Below, in pieces: positions 1 to 8,074 of a DNA stretch of 64,000 bases. A program made the translations under genes and the position numbers. Numbering within the stretch: position 1 is the stretch's first letter; each line of letters starts with the position of its first letter. A model generated the notes under the pieces. The model made no database searches, had not been told where the DNA came from, and saw nothing but the letters and a program-made list of their open reading frames with translations. This DNA comes from Pseudomonas putida (lineage in GTDB: Bacteria > Pseudomonadota > Gammaproteobacteria > Pseudomonadales > Pseudomonadaceae): the NCBI RefSeq assembly GCF_003228315.1, contig NZ_CP029693.1:1798001-1862000 (forward strand), given 5' to 3'.

Positions 1-2
1 AC

Positions 3-302
3 GTCGCGAGCAATGCCAATGTCTGGGGCGAATGGTTCAGTCATCACGGCCTGCCCCATCGCATGATGCGCCTGGGGCCGAGCTTCGAGCTCACCTCGCA
101 TTTGATCCAGGCCGTCAGGGCCGGCATTGGCATCGGCCTGGTGCCGCGCATTCTGGTGACCGAGGAACTGGCCGCTGGCGAGTTGATCAGCCTCGACCTG
201 CCCTTCGCCAGTCAGCGCAGCTATTACCTGACCTACCCGCCGCGCAACGAAATGCTGCCCTCGCTGGTCGCGTTTCGTACCTGGTTGCTGGAACAGATCT
301 GA
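3..302 (+). CDS. LysR-family transcriptional regulator, C-terminal fragment
   Basis: The reading frame is open from the window edge and ends with a stop at 300-302, so only about the last 99 residues are visible. They resemble the end of a LysR effector-binding domain: a helix leading to a GIGIGLVPRI segment, followed by EELAAGELISL and a final strand/helix ending in FRTWLLEQI. The DNA-binding N-terminus lies upstream of the window, so the regulated genes cannot be inferred. Family assignment rests on this characteristic C-terminal pattern only. Confidence 0.75.
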   Translation, partial: VASNANVWGEWFSHHGLPHRMMRLGPSFELTSHLIQAVRAGIGIGLVPRILVTEELAAGELISLDLPFASQRSYYLTYPPRNEMLPSLVAFRTWLLEQI

Positions 303-410
303 ACGACGTCACCGAATCGGCCAGCGCTGACTATGCTTGGCGCACGGGCAGCCCACGGCGAAGTGGTACCCTGCGCGCCGCTTTGTCACCCATCACATGG
401 AAGCCGGCCT

Positions 411-986
411 ATGAAATCACCTCACTCGTTCACCCGCGCCTTTGCCCTCGCATCGCTCATGACAAGCGTCAGCCTGGCAGCCCATGCCGAAGAAATACCG
501 CTGAACAGCGAAGCCTCGAATGAACACTTTCAGACGCAGGTGCTGGCTGTCGATTCAGCCAAGCACCAGGTCACCATCGAGGGCCTCGACAAGCGCCCGG
601 TGCCCTTCCAGCTCACCGATCAGGCCAAGGCGCTGCACAACCTGAAAGTCGGCGACAAGGTCGATATTCGCGTGACTCGTTCGATCGATTACGTGCTCGA
701 TACCGACGTCAATGGCAAGCCGGCGGTCAGCAATGACACCTGGGTGAACCGCGCTTCCCCCGACAACCTGCCCGGCGGTGAGATGTATCGCACCGTCAAG
801 GTGACGTTGAAGGTCACTGGCGTCGATGTGACGAACCATCAAGTGGCCCTGCTGCATCCGGATGGAAGTGAGCAGGTCGTCACCGTGGTGGACCCCAAGG
901 TTCAGGCAAAACTGAAAGACTTCCGGGCGGGGCAGACGGTCGATGCCATTCATACGGAAGTGCTGAAGGTCGAGACGTCGCGCTAG
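411..986 (+). CDS. secreted hypothetical protein with two similar beta-rich modules
   Basis: A 191-residue protein. I chose the ATG at 411 because it follows GGAAG at 400-404 and opens a clear signal peptide (residues 1-26, ending SLAAHAEE). Upstream in-frame codons look non-coding. The mature part shows two similar modules. Both contain a V.AVD/V.GVD..-HQV strand, then a middle part, then a K-VGD/RAGQ turn before a final strand (roughly residues 40-95 and 120-190). This suggests an internally duplicated small beta fold exported to the periplasm. I do not recognise the family and assign no function. Confidence 0.8.
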   Translation: MKSPHSFTRAFALASLMTSVSLAAHAEEIPLNSEASNEHFQTQVLAVDSAKHQVTIEGLDKRPVPFQLTDQAKALHNLKVGDKVDIRVTRSIDYVLDTDVNGKPAVSNDTWVNRASPDNLPGGEMYRTVKVTLKVTGVDVTNHQVALLHPDGSEQVVTVVDPKVQAKLKDFRAGQTVDAIHTEVLKVETSR

Positions 987-1010
987 GCGGCATGAACGAC
1001 CTCAATCCCC

Positions 1011-1110
1011 TGTAGGAGCGAGCCTGCTCGCGATGGACGTTAACGATAACGTTGACTGTCTGGCACCCCGAGGTGCTCCTGATTCCATCGCGAGCAGGCT
1101 CGCTCCTACG
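1011..1110. repeat. REPIN (inverted REP pair), 100-bp class
   Basis: Two REP arms in inverted orientation, GTAGGAGCGAGCCTGCTCGC at the left and its complement at the right, separated by a spacer containing ACGATAACG. It lies between the secreted protein and the 3' end of trmK. Confidence 0.9.
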
Positions 1111-1119
1111 GGGGTTGGG

Positions 1120-1854
1120 TTATGGGGTGGTCAGCAGTTCGTTGATCCAGCGGATCTGACGGGCGATGTCCTGCACGGTGGCTTCAGGCACCGCTTGTTG
1201 CGCCTTGGCGAAGTGGCTCAGGGTCTTCTGTTTCTGGCGCAGCCTGCGCTGCCACTTGTCGAGGAAGGCCGGGCTGCGGGCCTGCAGTTGCAGTGGCCCG
1301 AAGTACAGTTCTTCGGCGGTGTAAGTCACCGGTTCCGCGCGTTCGGCAACGATGATTTCGTAGTCGAAACGGTTTTCCCGCAGCACTTCTTCAAAGAGGA
1401 TGCGATAGCCATTGTCCATCAGCCATTGGCGCAACGGCTGCTCGCCGCCGTTGGGTTGCAGGATCAACCGCTCCCGGCCGTTCAGGCGCGCCTTGCCGCT
1501 TTCGAGGATGTCGCGGATCGTCTCGCCTCCCATTCCGCACAAGCTGATCGCCGTGATGCCGTCGGTTGACTCGATGGCATCCAGACCGTTGGCCAGGCGC
1601 ACGGTGATCTGCCGTTCCAGGTCGTTTTCGCGCACGGTACGCGCGGCGGCGTGGAACGGCGTCAAGGCCACTTCCCCCGCCACCGCCGCCGTGATCACGC
1701 CACGGTGCATCAGCGCCACTGGCAGGTAACCGTGGTCGGAGCCGATATCGGCCAGCCGCGCGCCCACTGGCACCTGCGCCGCCACACGCTCCAGGCGCAT
1801 GGACAATGTCTGTTCGTTCAACCGCAACCCCTTTCCACCGCGAATGTCCGGCAC
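1120..1854 (-). CDS. trmK: tRNA (adenine-N1)-methyltransferase, TrmK family
   Basis: A 244-residue SAM-dependent methyltransferase of the TrmK family, whose characterised members methylate N1 of A22 in tRNA. Visible signatures are the SAM-binding loop LADIGSDHGYLP (about residues 34-45), an acidic stretch GLDAIE, the SLCGMGGETI motif (104-113) and LILQPNGGEQ (130-139). The C-terminal third is helical and charged, as usual in the family. The start is uncertain: ATG at 1854 gives ten extra residues of weak character, while an in-frame TTG at 1821 gives LNEQTLSMRLERV, which looks like the natural N-terminus. It stands alone and is divergent from the regulator starting near 2055. Confidence 0.85.
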   Translation of the reverse strand: MPDIRGGKGLRLNEQTLSMRLERVAAQVPVGARLADIGSDHGYLPVALMHRGVITAAVAGEVALTPFHAAARTVRENDLERQITVRLANGLDAIESTDGITAISLCGMGGETIRDILESGKARLNGRERLILQPNGGEQPLRQWLMDNGYRILFEEVLRENRFDYEIIVAERAEPVTYTAEELYFGPLQLQARSPAFLDKWQRRLRQKQKTLSHFAKAQQAVPEATVQDIARQIRWINELLTTP

Positions 1855-2054
1855 TACAGGCCGGATCGGGGAGCGATTTTGTCGGGCAATGGCGGGTATT
1901 TCAAATTTATGCGACCGGGGTCATGGGATGTGGGTGCGCGTCATCGTTCAACGCCAGCGGTGGGCTACGACGCTTGCCTGCCGTATCATCGACATCACGC
2001 GCTGTCGCCAGCGCGCACGTGGAATCGAGGGCATCCGGACGGGGGATTCTCACT

Positions 2055-3656
2055 TTGCCATTCGCGTTTGAAGATTTCGTACTCGATCAGGATCGCCGGG
2101 AGCTGACCCAGCGTGGGCAGGTCGTGACCGTCGGGCCGCAGGTCTTTGATCTGTTGTTGCTGCTGGTCAGCCACCACGAGCGGGTGATCAGCAAGGATGA
2201 CCTGCTCAAGGCGGTGTGGGCCGGGCGCATCGTCTCGGAATCGACCATCACCAGCCACATTAATGCGGTGCGCAAGGCCATCGGCGACACCGGCGAGGAA
2301 CAGCGCCTGGTGCGCACGGTGGCGCGCAAGGGCTACCGCTTCGTTGCCGAGTTGAAGGACAGCGACACGGGGCCTTTGACCGAGGAACGGGACATCGGCC
2401 AGCCCGCGCCGCTCGCTTCCCCAGAGCCTTCTGCAGAACCTTCACCCACACCAAGCCTGCCGGACAAACCGTCCATCATGGTCCTGCCCTTCCACAACCT
2501 CAGCGGCGATCCGGAACAGGAGTATTTCGCCGACGGCATGGTGGAGGACATCACCGCTGCCCTCGCGCGCATCCGCTGGCTGTTTGTCATCGCGCGCAAT
2601 TCCAGCTTCACCTACAAGGGCCGTTCGGTGGACGTCATGGGCGTCGGCCAGGCGCTCGGCGTGCGCTATGTGCTGGAGGGCAGCGTGCGCAAAAGCGGGA
2701 ACAAGGTGCGCATCACCGGGCAACTGATCGATGCCCGGAGCGGGACGCACATTTGGGCGGAACGCTTTGAAGGGCTGCTCGATGACATTTTCGAACTGCA
2801 GGACCAGATCGCCGAAAGCGTGGTGGGCGCCATCGCGCCGCAACTGGAGCGGGCGGAAATCGAACGCGCCAAGCATAAACCGACCGAGAGCCTGGGCGCC
2901 TACGACTATTACCTGCGTGGCATGGCCAAGCTTCACAGCGGCACCCGAGAGGCGCTGGATCTGGCACTGCCGCTGTTCTACAAAGCCATCGAGCTGGACC
3001 CGGAGTTTGCCTCGGCCTACGGCATGGCTGCCTGGTGCCATTTCTGGCGCAAGTTGAATGGCTGGCTGACCGACCGCGACCGGGAAATTGCCGAAGGCGT
3101 GCGGCTGGCGCGGCTGGCGGTGGAGCTGGGGCGGGATGACGCCGTGGCGTTGACTCGCGCAGGGCATGCGCTGGCCCATCTGGCCGGTGATGTCGATGGC
3201 GGCATCGCACTGCTCGACCGCGCGCGCCTGCTCAACCCCAACCTGGCCCCGGCCTGGTTCCTCGGCGGTATTCTGCGCACGCTGCGGGGGGATTGCGAAT
3301 CGGCCATCAAGGATCTGACCCATGCCGCGCGCCTGAGTCCCCTGGACCCGGAGATGTACAGAATGCAGGTGGGCATGGCCCTCTCGCATTTTTTTGCCGG
3401 GCGCTACGACTGCGCTGCGGAATGGGCGGAAAAGGCCTTGAGAAATCTCCCGACCCTGCTGCCTGTCGCGGCACTGTTGCCCGCCTGTCATGCCCTCAGT
3501 GGCGATATGGGCAAGGCTGCACAGGCGATGCAGCGTTTGCGGGAGCTGGATCCTGGTTTGCGCATCGCCCGGCTCAAGGACTGGCTGCCGATTCAGCGGC
3601 CGGAGGATCTTGCACGGTTTTCCGAAGGGCTGCGACTGGCCGGGTTGCCTGAGTGA
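2055..3656 (+). CDS. winged-helix (OmpR/CadC-type) regulator with TolB-like and TPR domains
   Basis: About 533 residues. Residues 2-98 form an OmpR-type winged helix (VGPQVFDLLLLL, then TSHINAVRKAIGD and the wing RTVARKGYRF). A TolB/FlgO-like module follows (MVLPFHNLSGDPEQEYFADG, about 136-155). From about residue 290 there are tetratricopeptide repeats. The architecture matches cytoplasmic 'adenylate-cyclase-like/CadC-like' regulators. CadC has a transmembrane helix after its DNA-binding domain, but I see none here. No ATG sits near the domain start, so I propose the TTG at 2055 preceded by GGGGG at 2040-2044. The open frame extends upstream to 1806 but that part looks non-coding and overlaps trmK. 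Target genes are unknown. Confidence 0.8.
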   Translation: MPFAFEDFVLDQDRRELTQRGQVVTVGPQVFDLLLLLVSHHERVISKDDLLKAVWAGRIVSESTITSHINAVRKAIGDTGEEQRLVRTVARKGYRFVAELKDSDTGPLTEERDIGQPAPLASPEPSAEPSPTPSLPDKPSIMVLPFHNLSGDPEQEYFADGMVEDITAALARIRWLFVIARNSSFTYKGRSVDVMGVGQALGVRYVLEGSVRKSGNKVRITGQLIDARSGTHIWAERFEGLLDDIFELQDQIAESVVGAIAPQLERAEIERAKHKPTESLGAYDYYLRGMAKLHSGTREALDLALPLFYKAIELDPEFASAYGMAAWCHFWRKLNGWLTDRDREIAEGVRLARLAVELGRDDAVALTRAGHALAHLAGDVDGGIALLDRARLLNPNLAPAWFLGGILRTLRGDCESAIKDLTHAARLSPLDPEMYRMQVGMALSHFFAGRYDCAAEWAEKALRNLPTLLPVAALLPACHALSGDMGKAAQAMQRLRELDPGLRIARLKDWLPIQRPEDLARFSEGLRLAGLPE

Positions 3657-3677
3657 GGGCGGCCCGGCCGTATCGAT

Positions 3678-3777
3678 TGTAGGAGCGAGCCTGCTCGCGA
3701 TGGACGTCAACGATTACGCTGGCTGTCTGAATGCCCGCGTTGTCCGGGTCTCCATCGCGAGCAGGCTCGCTCCTACA
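3678..3777. repeat. REPIN, 100-bp class
   Basis: Inverted REP arms (GTAGGAGCGAGCCTGCTCGC and its complement) around a spacer with CAACGATTACG. It lies just downstream of the TPR regulator. Confidence 0.9.
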
Positions 3778-3808
3778 GGGGTATTCTGTGCAGCCCCAGC
3801 CAACGGAG

Positions 3809-4105
3809 ATGCCCGTGCCGACCCTGACTGCTCGCGAGGTGTACCAGCAATTGCGCGACACCGCCCTGGAACTGCGTCCGCTCACACGTCTGGATCAACA
3901 CCCCGAACCCGGCCCGATTCAGGTCGATATCGAGGGCTGGCGAATGACGCTCGATGTCGACGGCACCCACTTGCGTCACTGCCTGCATGGCCAGAGCCCG
4001 GACGGTCGGGTATTCGATGGCGGGCAACGCTTCGGCACCGATCCGGTGAGTCTGCTCAGCACCTGGGAGCTGGCACAACTCGAGCGCTTGCTCGCGGTTG
4101 ACTGA
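3809..4105 (+). CDS. small conserved hypothetical protein (98 aa)
   Basis: A soluble protein of about 98 residues without a signal peptide or membrane helix. It begins MPVPTLTAREVYQ and contains WRMTLDVDGTHLRHC and DGRVFDGGQRFGTDPVSLLS. I believe it belongs to a small uncharacterised Pseudomonas family (DUF7693-like, from memory, unverified). The start is ambiguous: ATG at 3809 overlaps the only purine-rich stretch, whereas an in-frame GTG at 3815 would sit six bases after GGAG, and GTG 3788 is also possible. No function can be offered. Confidence 0.7.
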   Translation: MPVPTLTAREVYQQLRDTALELRPLTRLDQHPEPGPIQVDIEGWRMTLDVDGTHLRHCLHGQSPDGRVFDGGQRFGTDPVSLLSTWELAQLERLLAVD

Positions 4106-4212
4106 CTCGCCGGTTCACTTGTGTATCAGCAATGACACTCTTGAACTATCGTTCATCAGGCCCGGCTGTGTTACATAAGGCCTGAGTGCTCCCGTGTCCA
4201 AGAGGTTTGCTT

Positions 4213-4782
4213 ATGTTTCACTGCCTACGCCTGCCGCAACTGCTGACCTGCGCCCTGTCCTGCCTGCTCGCCGGAGTCACCCACGCCGCGGCGCCCTCCC
4301 CGGCACCGGAAACCTTGCAACCGCTGCTGGCCACCATCAACGAGCGCCTGAACATCGCCGATGAAGTCGCGCTGACCAAGTGGGACAGTGGCAAGCCGAT
4401 CCAGGACACGGCCCGCGAAACGCTGGTGATCACCAACGCCAGGAAACAGGCCGCCGAGCACAAGCTCAATCCCGATGAAGCCGCTGATCTGGTCGCCGCC
4501 CAGATCGAAGCCAACAAGCTGGTGCAATACGGCTTGATCGCGCAATGGCAAGCTGCGCACCGGGCACCCGATGTGCCACGGCCGGACCTGAACAAGCTGC
4601 GGCCGAAACTGGACCAATTGCAGGCGCTGATGTTGCGCCAATACGCTGCCTTCCAACCCTACCGCGTCGACCCGCAATGCCCGGTCTGGCTGGCCGAACA
4701 ACGCTCCGACCTGATCAAGGACGCCTTGCATGGCCAGGCCCTGATCCGCGCTACCGGGGAGTTGTGCGTGACCGATCAATAA
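4213..4782 (+). CDS. secreted monofunctional chorismate mutase (*AroQ type)
   Basis: A 189-residue protein with a signal peptide (residues 1-25, cleavage likely after THAAA). It converts chorismate to prephenate outside the cytoplasm. The all-helical *AroQ core is recognisable by comparison with the secreted Mycobacterium enzyme: ERL at 44-46, KW at 56-57, PI-D at 62-65 and R68. The spacing of R45, K56, D65 and R68 matches the known active-site set. The ATG at 4213 follows AGAGG at 4200-4204; an upstream in-frame CTG/ATG start is less likely. Periplasmic chorismate mutases are of uncertain physiological role. Neighbours give no pathway context. Confidence 0.85.
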   Translation: MFHCLRLPQLLTCALSCLLAGVTHAAAPSPAPETLQPLLATINERLNIADEVALTKWDSGKPIQDTARETLVITNARKQAAEHKLNPDEAADLVAAQIEANKLVQYGLIAQWQAAHRAPDVPRPDLNKLRPKLDQLQALMLRQYAAFQPYRVDPQCPVWLAEQRSDLIKDALHGQALIRATGELCVTDQ

Positions 4783-4795
4783 CCCGCCCTGCCCC

Positions 4796-4895
4796 TGTAG
4801 GAGCGAGCCTGCTCGCGATGGTCGTCAACGATTACGCTGGCTACCTGATTCCCCACGGCGCCCTCGCGTCCATCGCGAGCAGGCTCGCTCCTACA
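4796..4895. repeat. REPIN, 100-bp class
   Basis: Inverted REP arms 100 bp apart end-to-end, spacer with TCAACGATTACGCTGG. It lies directly downstream of the chorismate mutase stop. Confidence 0.9.
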
Positions 4896-5019
4896 GGGGG
4901 TCATCGCATCCACCATTGACTGCATCAATAGTCACCATTAACTCAATGAAGTTCTCTTAAAAACTGTCCGGCGTAACATCTGCTCCATACCAACCAATAA
5001 CACCCCGGAGCACACGATC

Positions 5020-5382
5020 ATGAAACGCCAGACCCTCCTCAGCATCGCTTTCTCGGTTTTCGCAGTTAACGCTTTCGCCGCTACCTCTGCTCAACCTGTA
5101 GTCGCTGAAGGCGGCTCGGATCGTCTGATCGAAAGCCGTGTGGCTGAAGGTGGCTCTGACCGCCTGATTGAAAATCGCGTCGCTGCCGATGGCTCTGACC
5201 GCCTGCAAGGCAACACCGTCGCTGCCGATGGCTCCGACCGCCTGCAAGGCAACACCGTCGCTGCCGATGGCTCCGACCGTCTGCAAGGCAACACCGTCGC
5301 CGCAGATGGCTCTGACCGCCTGCAAGGCAACACCGTCGCCGCTGATGGCTCCGATCGCCTGCAAGGCAACACCGTCGCCTGA
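5020..5382 (+). CDS. secreted protein of tandem 13-residue repeats
   Basis: A 120-residue protein. Residues 1-21 are a signal peptide (MKRQTLLSIAF...NAFA). After a short linker the rest consists of tandem 13-residue units built on G-S-D-R-L: two diverged copies with LIESRVAEG and LIENRVAAD, then five nearly identical units VAADGSDRLQGNT encoded by 39-bp repeats. It ends on the repeat motif itself (NTVA). ATG 5020 follows CCGGAG at 5007-5012. Similar Pseudomonas proteins carry the label 'phage infection protein', but nothing here supports that role. The periodicity could suit a small solenoid or a polymerising/processed peptide. Confidence 0.85.
   Translation: MKRQTLLSIAFSVFAVNAFAATSAQPVVAEGGSDRLIESRVAEGGSDRLIENRVAADGSDRLQGNTVAADGSDRLQGNTVAADGSDRLQGNTVAADGSDRLQGNTVAADGSDRLQGNTVA
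5181..5382 (+). repeat. 39-bp tandem repeat inside coding sequence, five copies
   Basis: Five in-frame copies of a 39-bp unit encoding VAADGSDRLQGNT. They differ from each other mainly at synonymous positions (GCC/GCT, GGC TCC/GGC TCT, CGT/CGC). Such near-identity suggests recent expansion or gene conversion. Confidence 0.85.
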
Positions 5383-5407
5383 ACCCTTCGCATTACCGCA
5401 ACAAGCG

Positions 5408-5440
5408 CAAAAAGCCCGGCCTGATCAGCCGGGCTTTTTC
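5408..5440 (+). terminator. rho-independent terminator
   Basis: An A-rich lead, stem AAAGCCCGGC / GCCGGGCTTT with a CTGATCA loop and a T-run at 5435-5439. It is 26 bases after the stop of the repeat protein. Confidence 0.9.
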
Positions 5441-5464
5441 GTATCTGTCGAATGACACATCCCC

Positions 5465-5564
5465 TGTAGGAGCGAGCCTGCTCGCGATGGTGGCAAGAGC
5501 AACGCGGGGTACCAGACAGTGCGCGTTATCGTTGACGTCCATCGCGAGCAGGCTCGCTCCCACA
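5465..5564. repeat. REPIN, 100-bp class
   Basis: Inverted REP arms; the right arm ends CTCCCACA instead of CTCCTACA. The spacer contains CGTTATCGTTGACG, the complement of the ACGATAACG seen in others, so this copy is reversed. Confidence 0.9.
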
Positions 5565-5625
5565 GTGATGGACGCCTGGCAGGTGTTTGAGCGAGTCTAA
5601 GGCTCTTTTTTCCGGTTCCCTGTGT

Positions 5626-6357
5626 ATGAGCAAAACCGAAACCCTGGCCAAAATCCTGCTCGGCCCCCTGCTGCTCATGCAGGGCGCCTACACCCGTCGG
5701 GTCACGCCGAAATTGCCGGAAGCCGAGGGCGAACGCGAAGGTGTGGCGGGTGCTGGCGATGTCTTGCGCTTGCTGATCCTCGGCGACAGCGCGGCGGCGG
5801 GTGTCGGCGCACAGTCCCAAAGCGAAGCGTTGAGCGGCCAGTTGGTCAGCCGCCTGGCCAGGACTCACCGGGTGTGCTGGGCACTGCGGGCGCAGTCGGG
5901 GCTGGACTCCCAGGGTTTGCTCGAACACCTGCAACAGCAAGCGTCGCAACCCTTCGATGTGGTGCTGCTGTCCATCGGCGTCAACGACGTCATCAGCCAG
6001 CTGACGGCCGATCAGTGGATCGCCCGGCAACGCCAGTTGATCGAAGTGCTGACCGACAGGTTCGCAGCCCGGCTGATCGTCTTCTCCCCGCTTCCCCCCA
6101 TGCACCTGTTTCCAGCCCTGCCGCAGCCGCTGCGCTGGTATCTGGGCTATCGCGCCGCACGGTTCAACACGCATCTCGCATTACTGGCCAATCGCACGGA
6201 TCGCTGTAGGATGCTCACCACCCATCTGGCGCCCGTGGCGGGCTCGATGGCGCGGGACGGTTTTCATCCGGGCCCGGCGATCTACAGCGTCTGGGCCGAC
6301 GACGCCGCGCAGGTGATCGCAAGGCATCTGGCCGACACCGCATCAAGCAAGGTTTGA
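5626..6357 (+). CDS. SGNH/GDSL-family hydrolase
   Basis: A 243-residue hydrolase of the SGNH fold, probably an esterase or lipase-like enzyme. Block I is LLILGDSAAAGVG with the nucleophile S55, block III is IGVNDV with N120, and block V is DGFHP with H214 and D211. The N-terminus (LAKILLGPLLLMQGAY) is hydrophobic and may be an uncleaved anchor or signal. ATG 5626 is chosen over the upstream TTG 5587 because it opens the hydrophobic segment, though neither has a strong ribosome site. It is followed after 27 bases by the NTF2-like gene, so the two may be co-transcribed. Confidence 0.85.
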   Translation: MSKTETLAKILLGPLLLMQGAYTRRVTPKLPEAEGEREGVAGAGDVLRLLILGDSAAAGVGAQSQSEALSGQLVSRLARTHRVCWALRAQSGLDSQGLLEHLQQQASQPFDVVLLSIGVNDVISQLTADQWIARQRQLIEVLTDRFAARLIVFSPLPPMHLFPALPQPLRWYLGYRAARFNTHLALLANRTDRCRMLTTHLAPVAGSMARDGFHPGPAIYSVWADDAAQVIARHLADTASSKV

Positions 6358-6384
6358 ACAACAACAAAAAAACAGGAGTTGACC

Positions 6385-6813
6385 ATGTCTGAACTGCAAC
6401 TGCACCCCAAGGCCGCCGAGTCCCTGAGCCTGTGGCACGCGATGATCCGCACCGGCGATCTCAAGGCCCTGCCCAGCCTGCTGGACCCGCAAGCGGTGTT
6501 TCGCTCCCCGATGGCGCACACCCCGTATCCGGGCGCGCCGGTGGTGTCGATGATCCTCAACACGGTGTCCAAGGTGTTCGAAGACTTTGCCTACCACCGT
6601 GAACTGGCGACCGCCGACGGCTTGAATGTCATCCTCGAATTCAGCGCCAAAGTCGGTGATAAACAGCTCAAGGGCATCGACATGATCCGCTTCAATGAGC
6701 AGGGCAAAATCATCGATTTCGAAGTGATGGTCCGGCCCATGAGCGGCCTGCAGGCCCTGGGCGAGGAAATGGGCAAGCGCCTGGGCGCTTACCTGGCCGC
6801 CAGCAAGGCCTGA
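6385..6813 (+). CDS. NTF2/SnoaL-like fold protein
   Basis: A 142-residue protein with the NTF2-like cone fold pattern: an N-terminal helix (AAESLSLWHAMIRTGD), LLDPQAVFRSPMAHTPYPG, then beta strands ending in GKIIDFEVMVRP. Members include small-molecule isomerases, hydratases and scaffolds, so substrate cannot be predicted. ATG 6385 follows CAGGAG at 6373-6378. Its 3' end overlaps the convergent LysR gene by 25 bp. Confidence 0.8.
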   Translation: MSELQLHPKAAESLSLWHAMIRTGDLKALPSLLDPQAVFRSPMAHTPYPGAPVVSMILNTVSKVFEDFAYHRELATADGLNVILEFSAKVGDKQLKGIDMIRFNEQGKIIDFEVMVRPMSGLQALGEEMGKRLGAYLAASKA

Positions 6814-7763
6814 TCGTTGTGCAGCGCCGGTCGGGATTTGGGCACCACCTGCAACTCGACCGGCTCACACAGAAACGCATTGCAACGCGAGCGCAACCAG
6901 CGCTCACCCGGATCGTTGTGCGTCGCCGCGCGCCACACCATCGAAAGCTCCTGCGCCGGCAATGACAGCGGTGCCGGTTCAGCCCGCAATCCTCCCGTCA
7001 AGGCCATCGCCTTGGCCACGTAATCCGGCACGATCGCCAGCAAATCGCTTTGCGCCAGCAACACCGGCAGTGCGCTGAACTGCGGCACGGTCAGCACCAC
7101 CTTGCGCTGCAGGCCCAACAGATTCAGCGCTTGATCCGTGTCATCGCTCGCGCTGCCCATGGACGACACCACCGCATGGGGGCGTCGGCAGAATTCATCC
7201 AGCCCCACTGCGCCGGATCGTCCATCGGCCCGCAGCAACATCGGCCGAATCGGCCGCAAGGCTTTGCGGCGTGCATTGGCCGGCAAGTCATGGGTGTGAC
7301 TGATGCCCATGGAAATGTCGCCGTTGACCAGCCTTTGCGACATCTGCTGCTGATCAACCCGCCGCACGATCAGGCGGATGTTCGGCGCGTCGAGCCGCAG
7401 TTGACGCAACAGCCGGGGCAGCAGCGCGTATTCGACATCGTCGGAAAGCCCTATGTGAAACGTCGCCTCGCTGGTGCGCGGATCGAACGCCTGGCAGCGA
7501 CTCAACGCGGCGGCGATGCCGTCCAGCGCCGGCGACAGGTTGGCGAAGATTTCCTCGGCCCGCAGCGTCGGCTCCATGGCCCGTCCGCAACGAATGAACA
7601 ACGGGTCATCGAACAGCACCCGCAACCGGCCCAACGCACCGCTGATGGTGGGCTGGCCCAGGAAGAGTTTCTCGCCGACGCGGCTGACGTTTCGCTCATG
7701 CATCATCGTCTCGAAAACCACCAGCAGGTTGATGTCGGCACGACGCAGGTCATTTCTGTTCAT
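6789..7763 (-). CDS. LysR-family regulator, NodD-like subgroup
   Basis: A 324-residue LysR-type regulator beginning MNRNDLRRADINLLVVFETM. The helix-turn-helix is at about residues 20-55 (NVSRVGEKLFLGQPTISGALGR), and the effector domain follows. The longer frame starting at 7790 adds nine implausible residues. It overlaps the NTF2-like gene tail-to-tail and is divergent from the histidine kinase at 8075, across a 311-bp gap. Whether it controls the kinase or the hydrolase pair is open. Confidence 0.85.
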   Translation of the reverse strand: MNRNDLRRADINLLVVFETMMHERNVSRVGEKLFLGQPTISGALGRLRVLFDDPLFIRCGRAMEPTLRAEEIFANLSPALDGIAAALSRCQAFDPRTSEATFHIGLSDDVEYALLPRLLRQLRLDAPNIRLIVRRVDQQQMSQRLVNGDISMGISHTHDLPANARRKALRPIRPMLLRADGRSGAVGLDEFCRRPHAVVSSMGSASDDTDQALNLLGLQRKVVLTVPQFSALPVLLAQSDLLAIVPDYVAKAMALTGGLRAEPAPLSLPAQELSMVWRAATHNDPGERWLRSRCNAFLCEPVELQVVPKSRPALHNDQALLAAR

Positions 7764-8074
7764 GGGATTCGCTACCCGGCACGCGGCCATTGAGTTCGGG
7801 AGGTACAGGCACAGGTTATGGCGATGCGCTTGAAACGTCTGTCGTACATGGGGTCAGCGCGATAATGCGATGGGTGCGCACGCTAATACTCGCGTATAGC
7901 CCGGGTGCGGCGGCCGCCAAGGCAAAATCGGCAAAAAAACCCAATGCAATAAATGGGTTATGTCCAGCGACGTGGCAGATATTTCGGGTTTTTTGTCCTA
8001 ACCGAATGAGAACCGTTGCTCCTAGCATAGCGATGCGATTTACCGCCCAGCCCGAAGAAAAAGACGAGGCGCGC
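7764..8074. promoter_or_regulatory. divergent promoter region with ATAC-N4-GTAT site at 7886-7897
   Basis: No gene is visible in these 311 bases between the LysR gene and the first histidine kinase. It holds ATAC-TCGC-GTAT at 7886-7897, the first copy of the inverted repeat that recurs through the following island, and an A-rich stretch at 7922-7960. Promoter elements cannot be fixed by eye. Confidence 0.5.

Noticed and set aside
5181..5382. Possible CRISPR-like array
   Set aside because: The 39-bp units are in-frame coding repeats without unique spacers. REPINs were also considered and lack the array layout.
5020..5382. Role in phage infection, as such proteins are often labelled
   Set aside because: Nothing in the sequence or neighbourhood is phage-related; the name has no support here.
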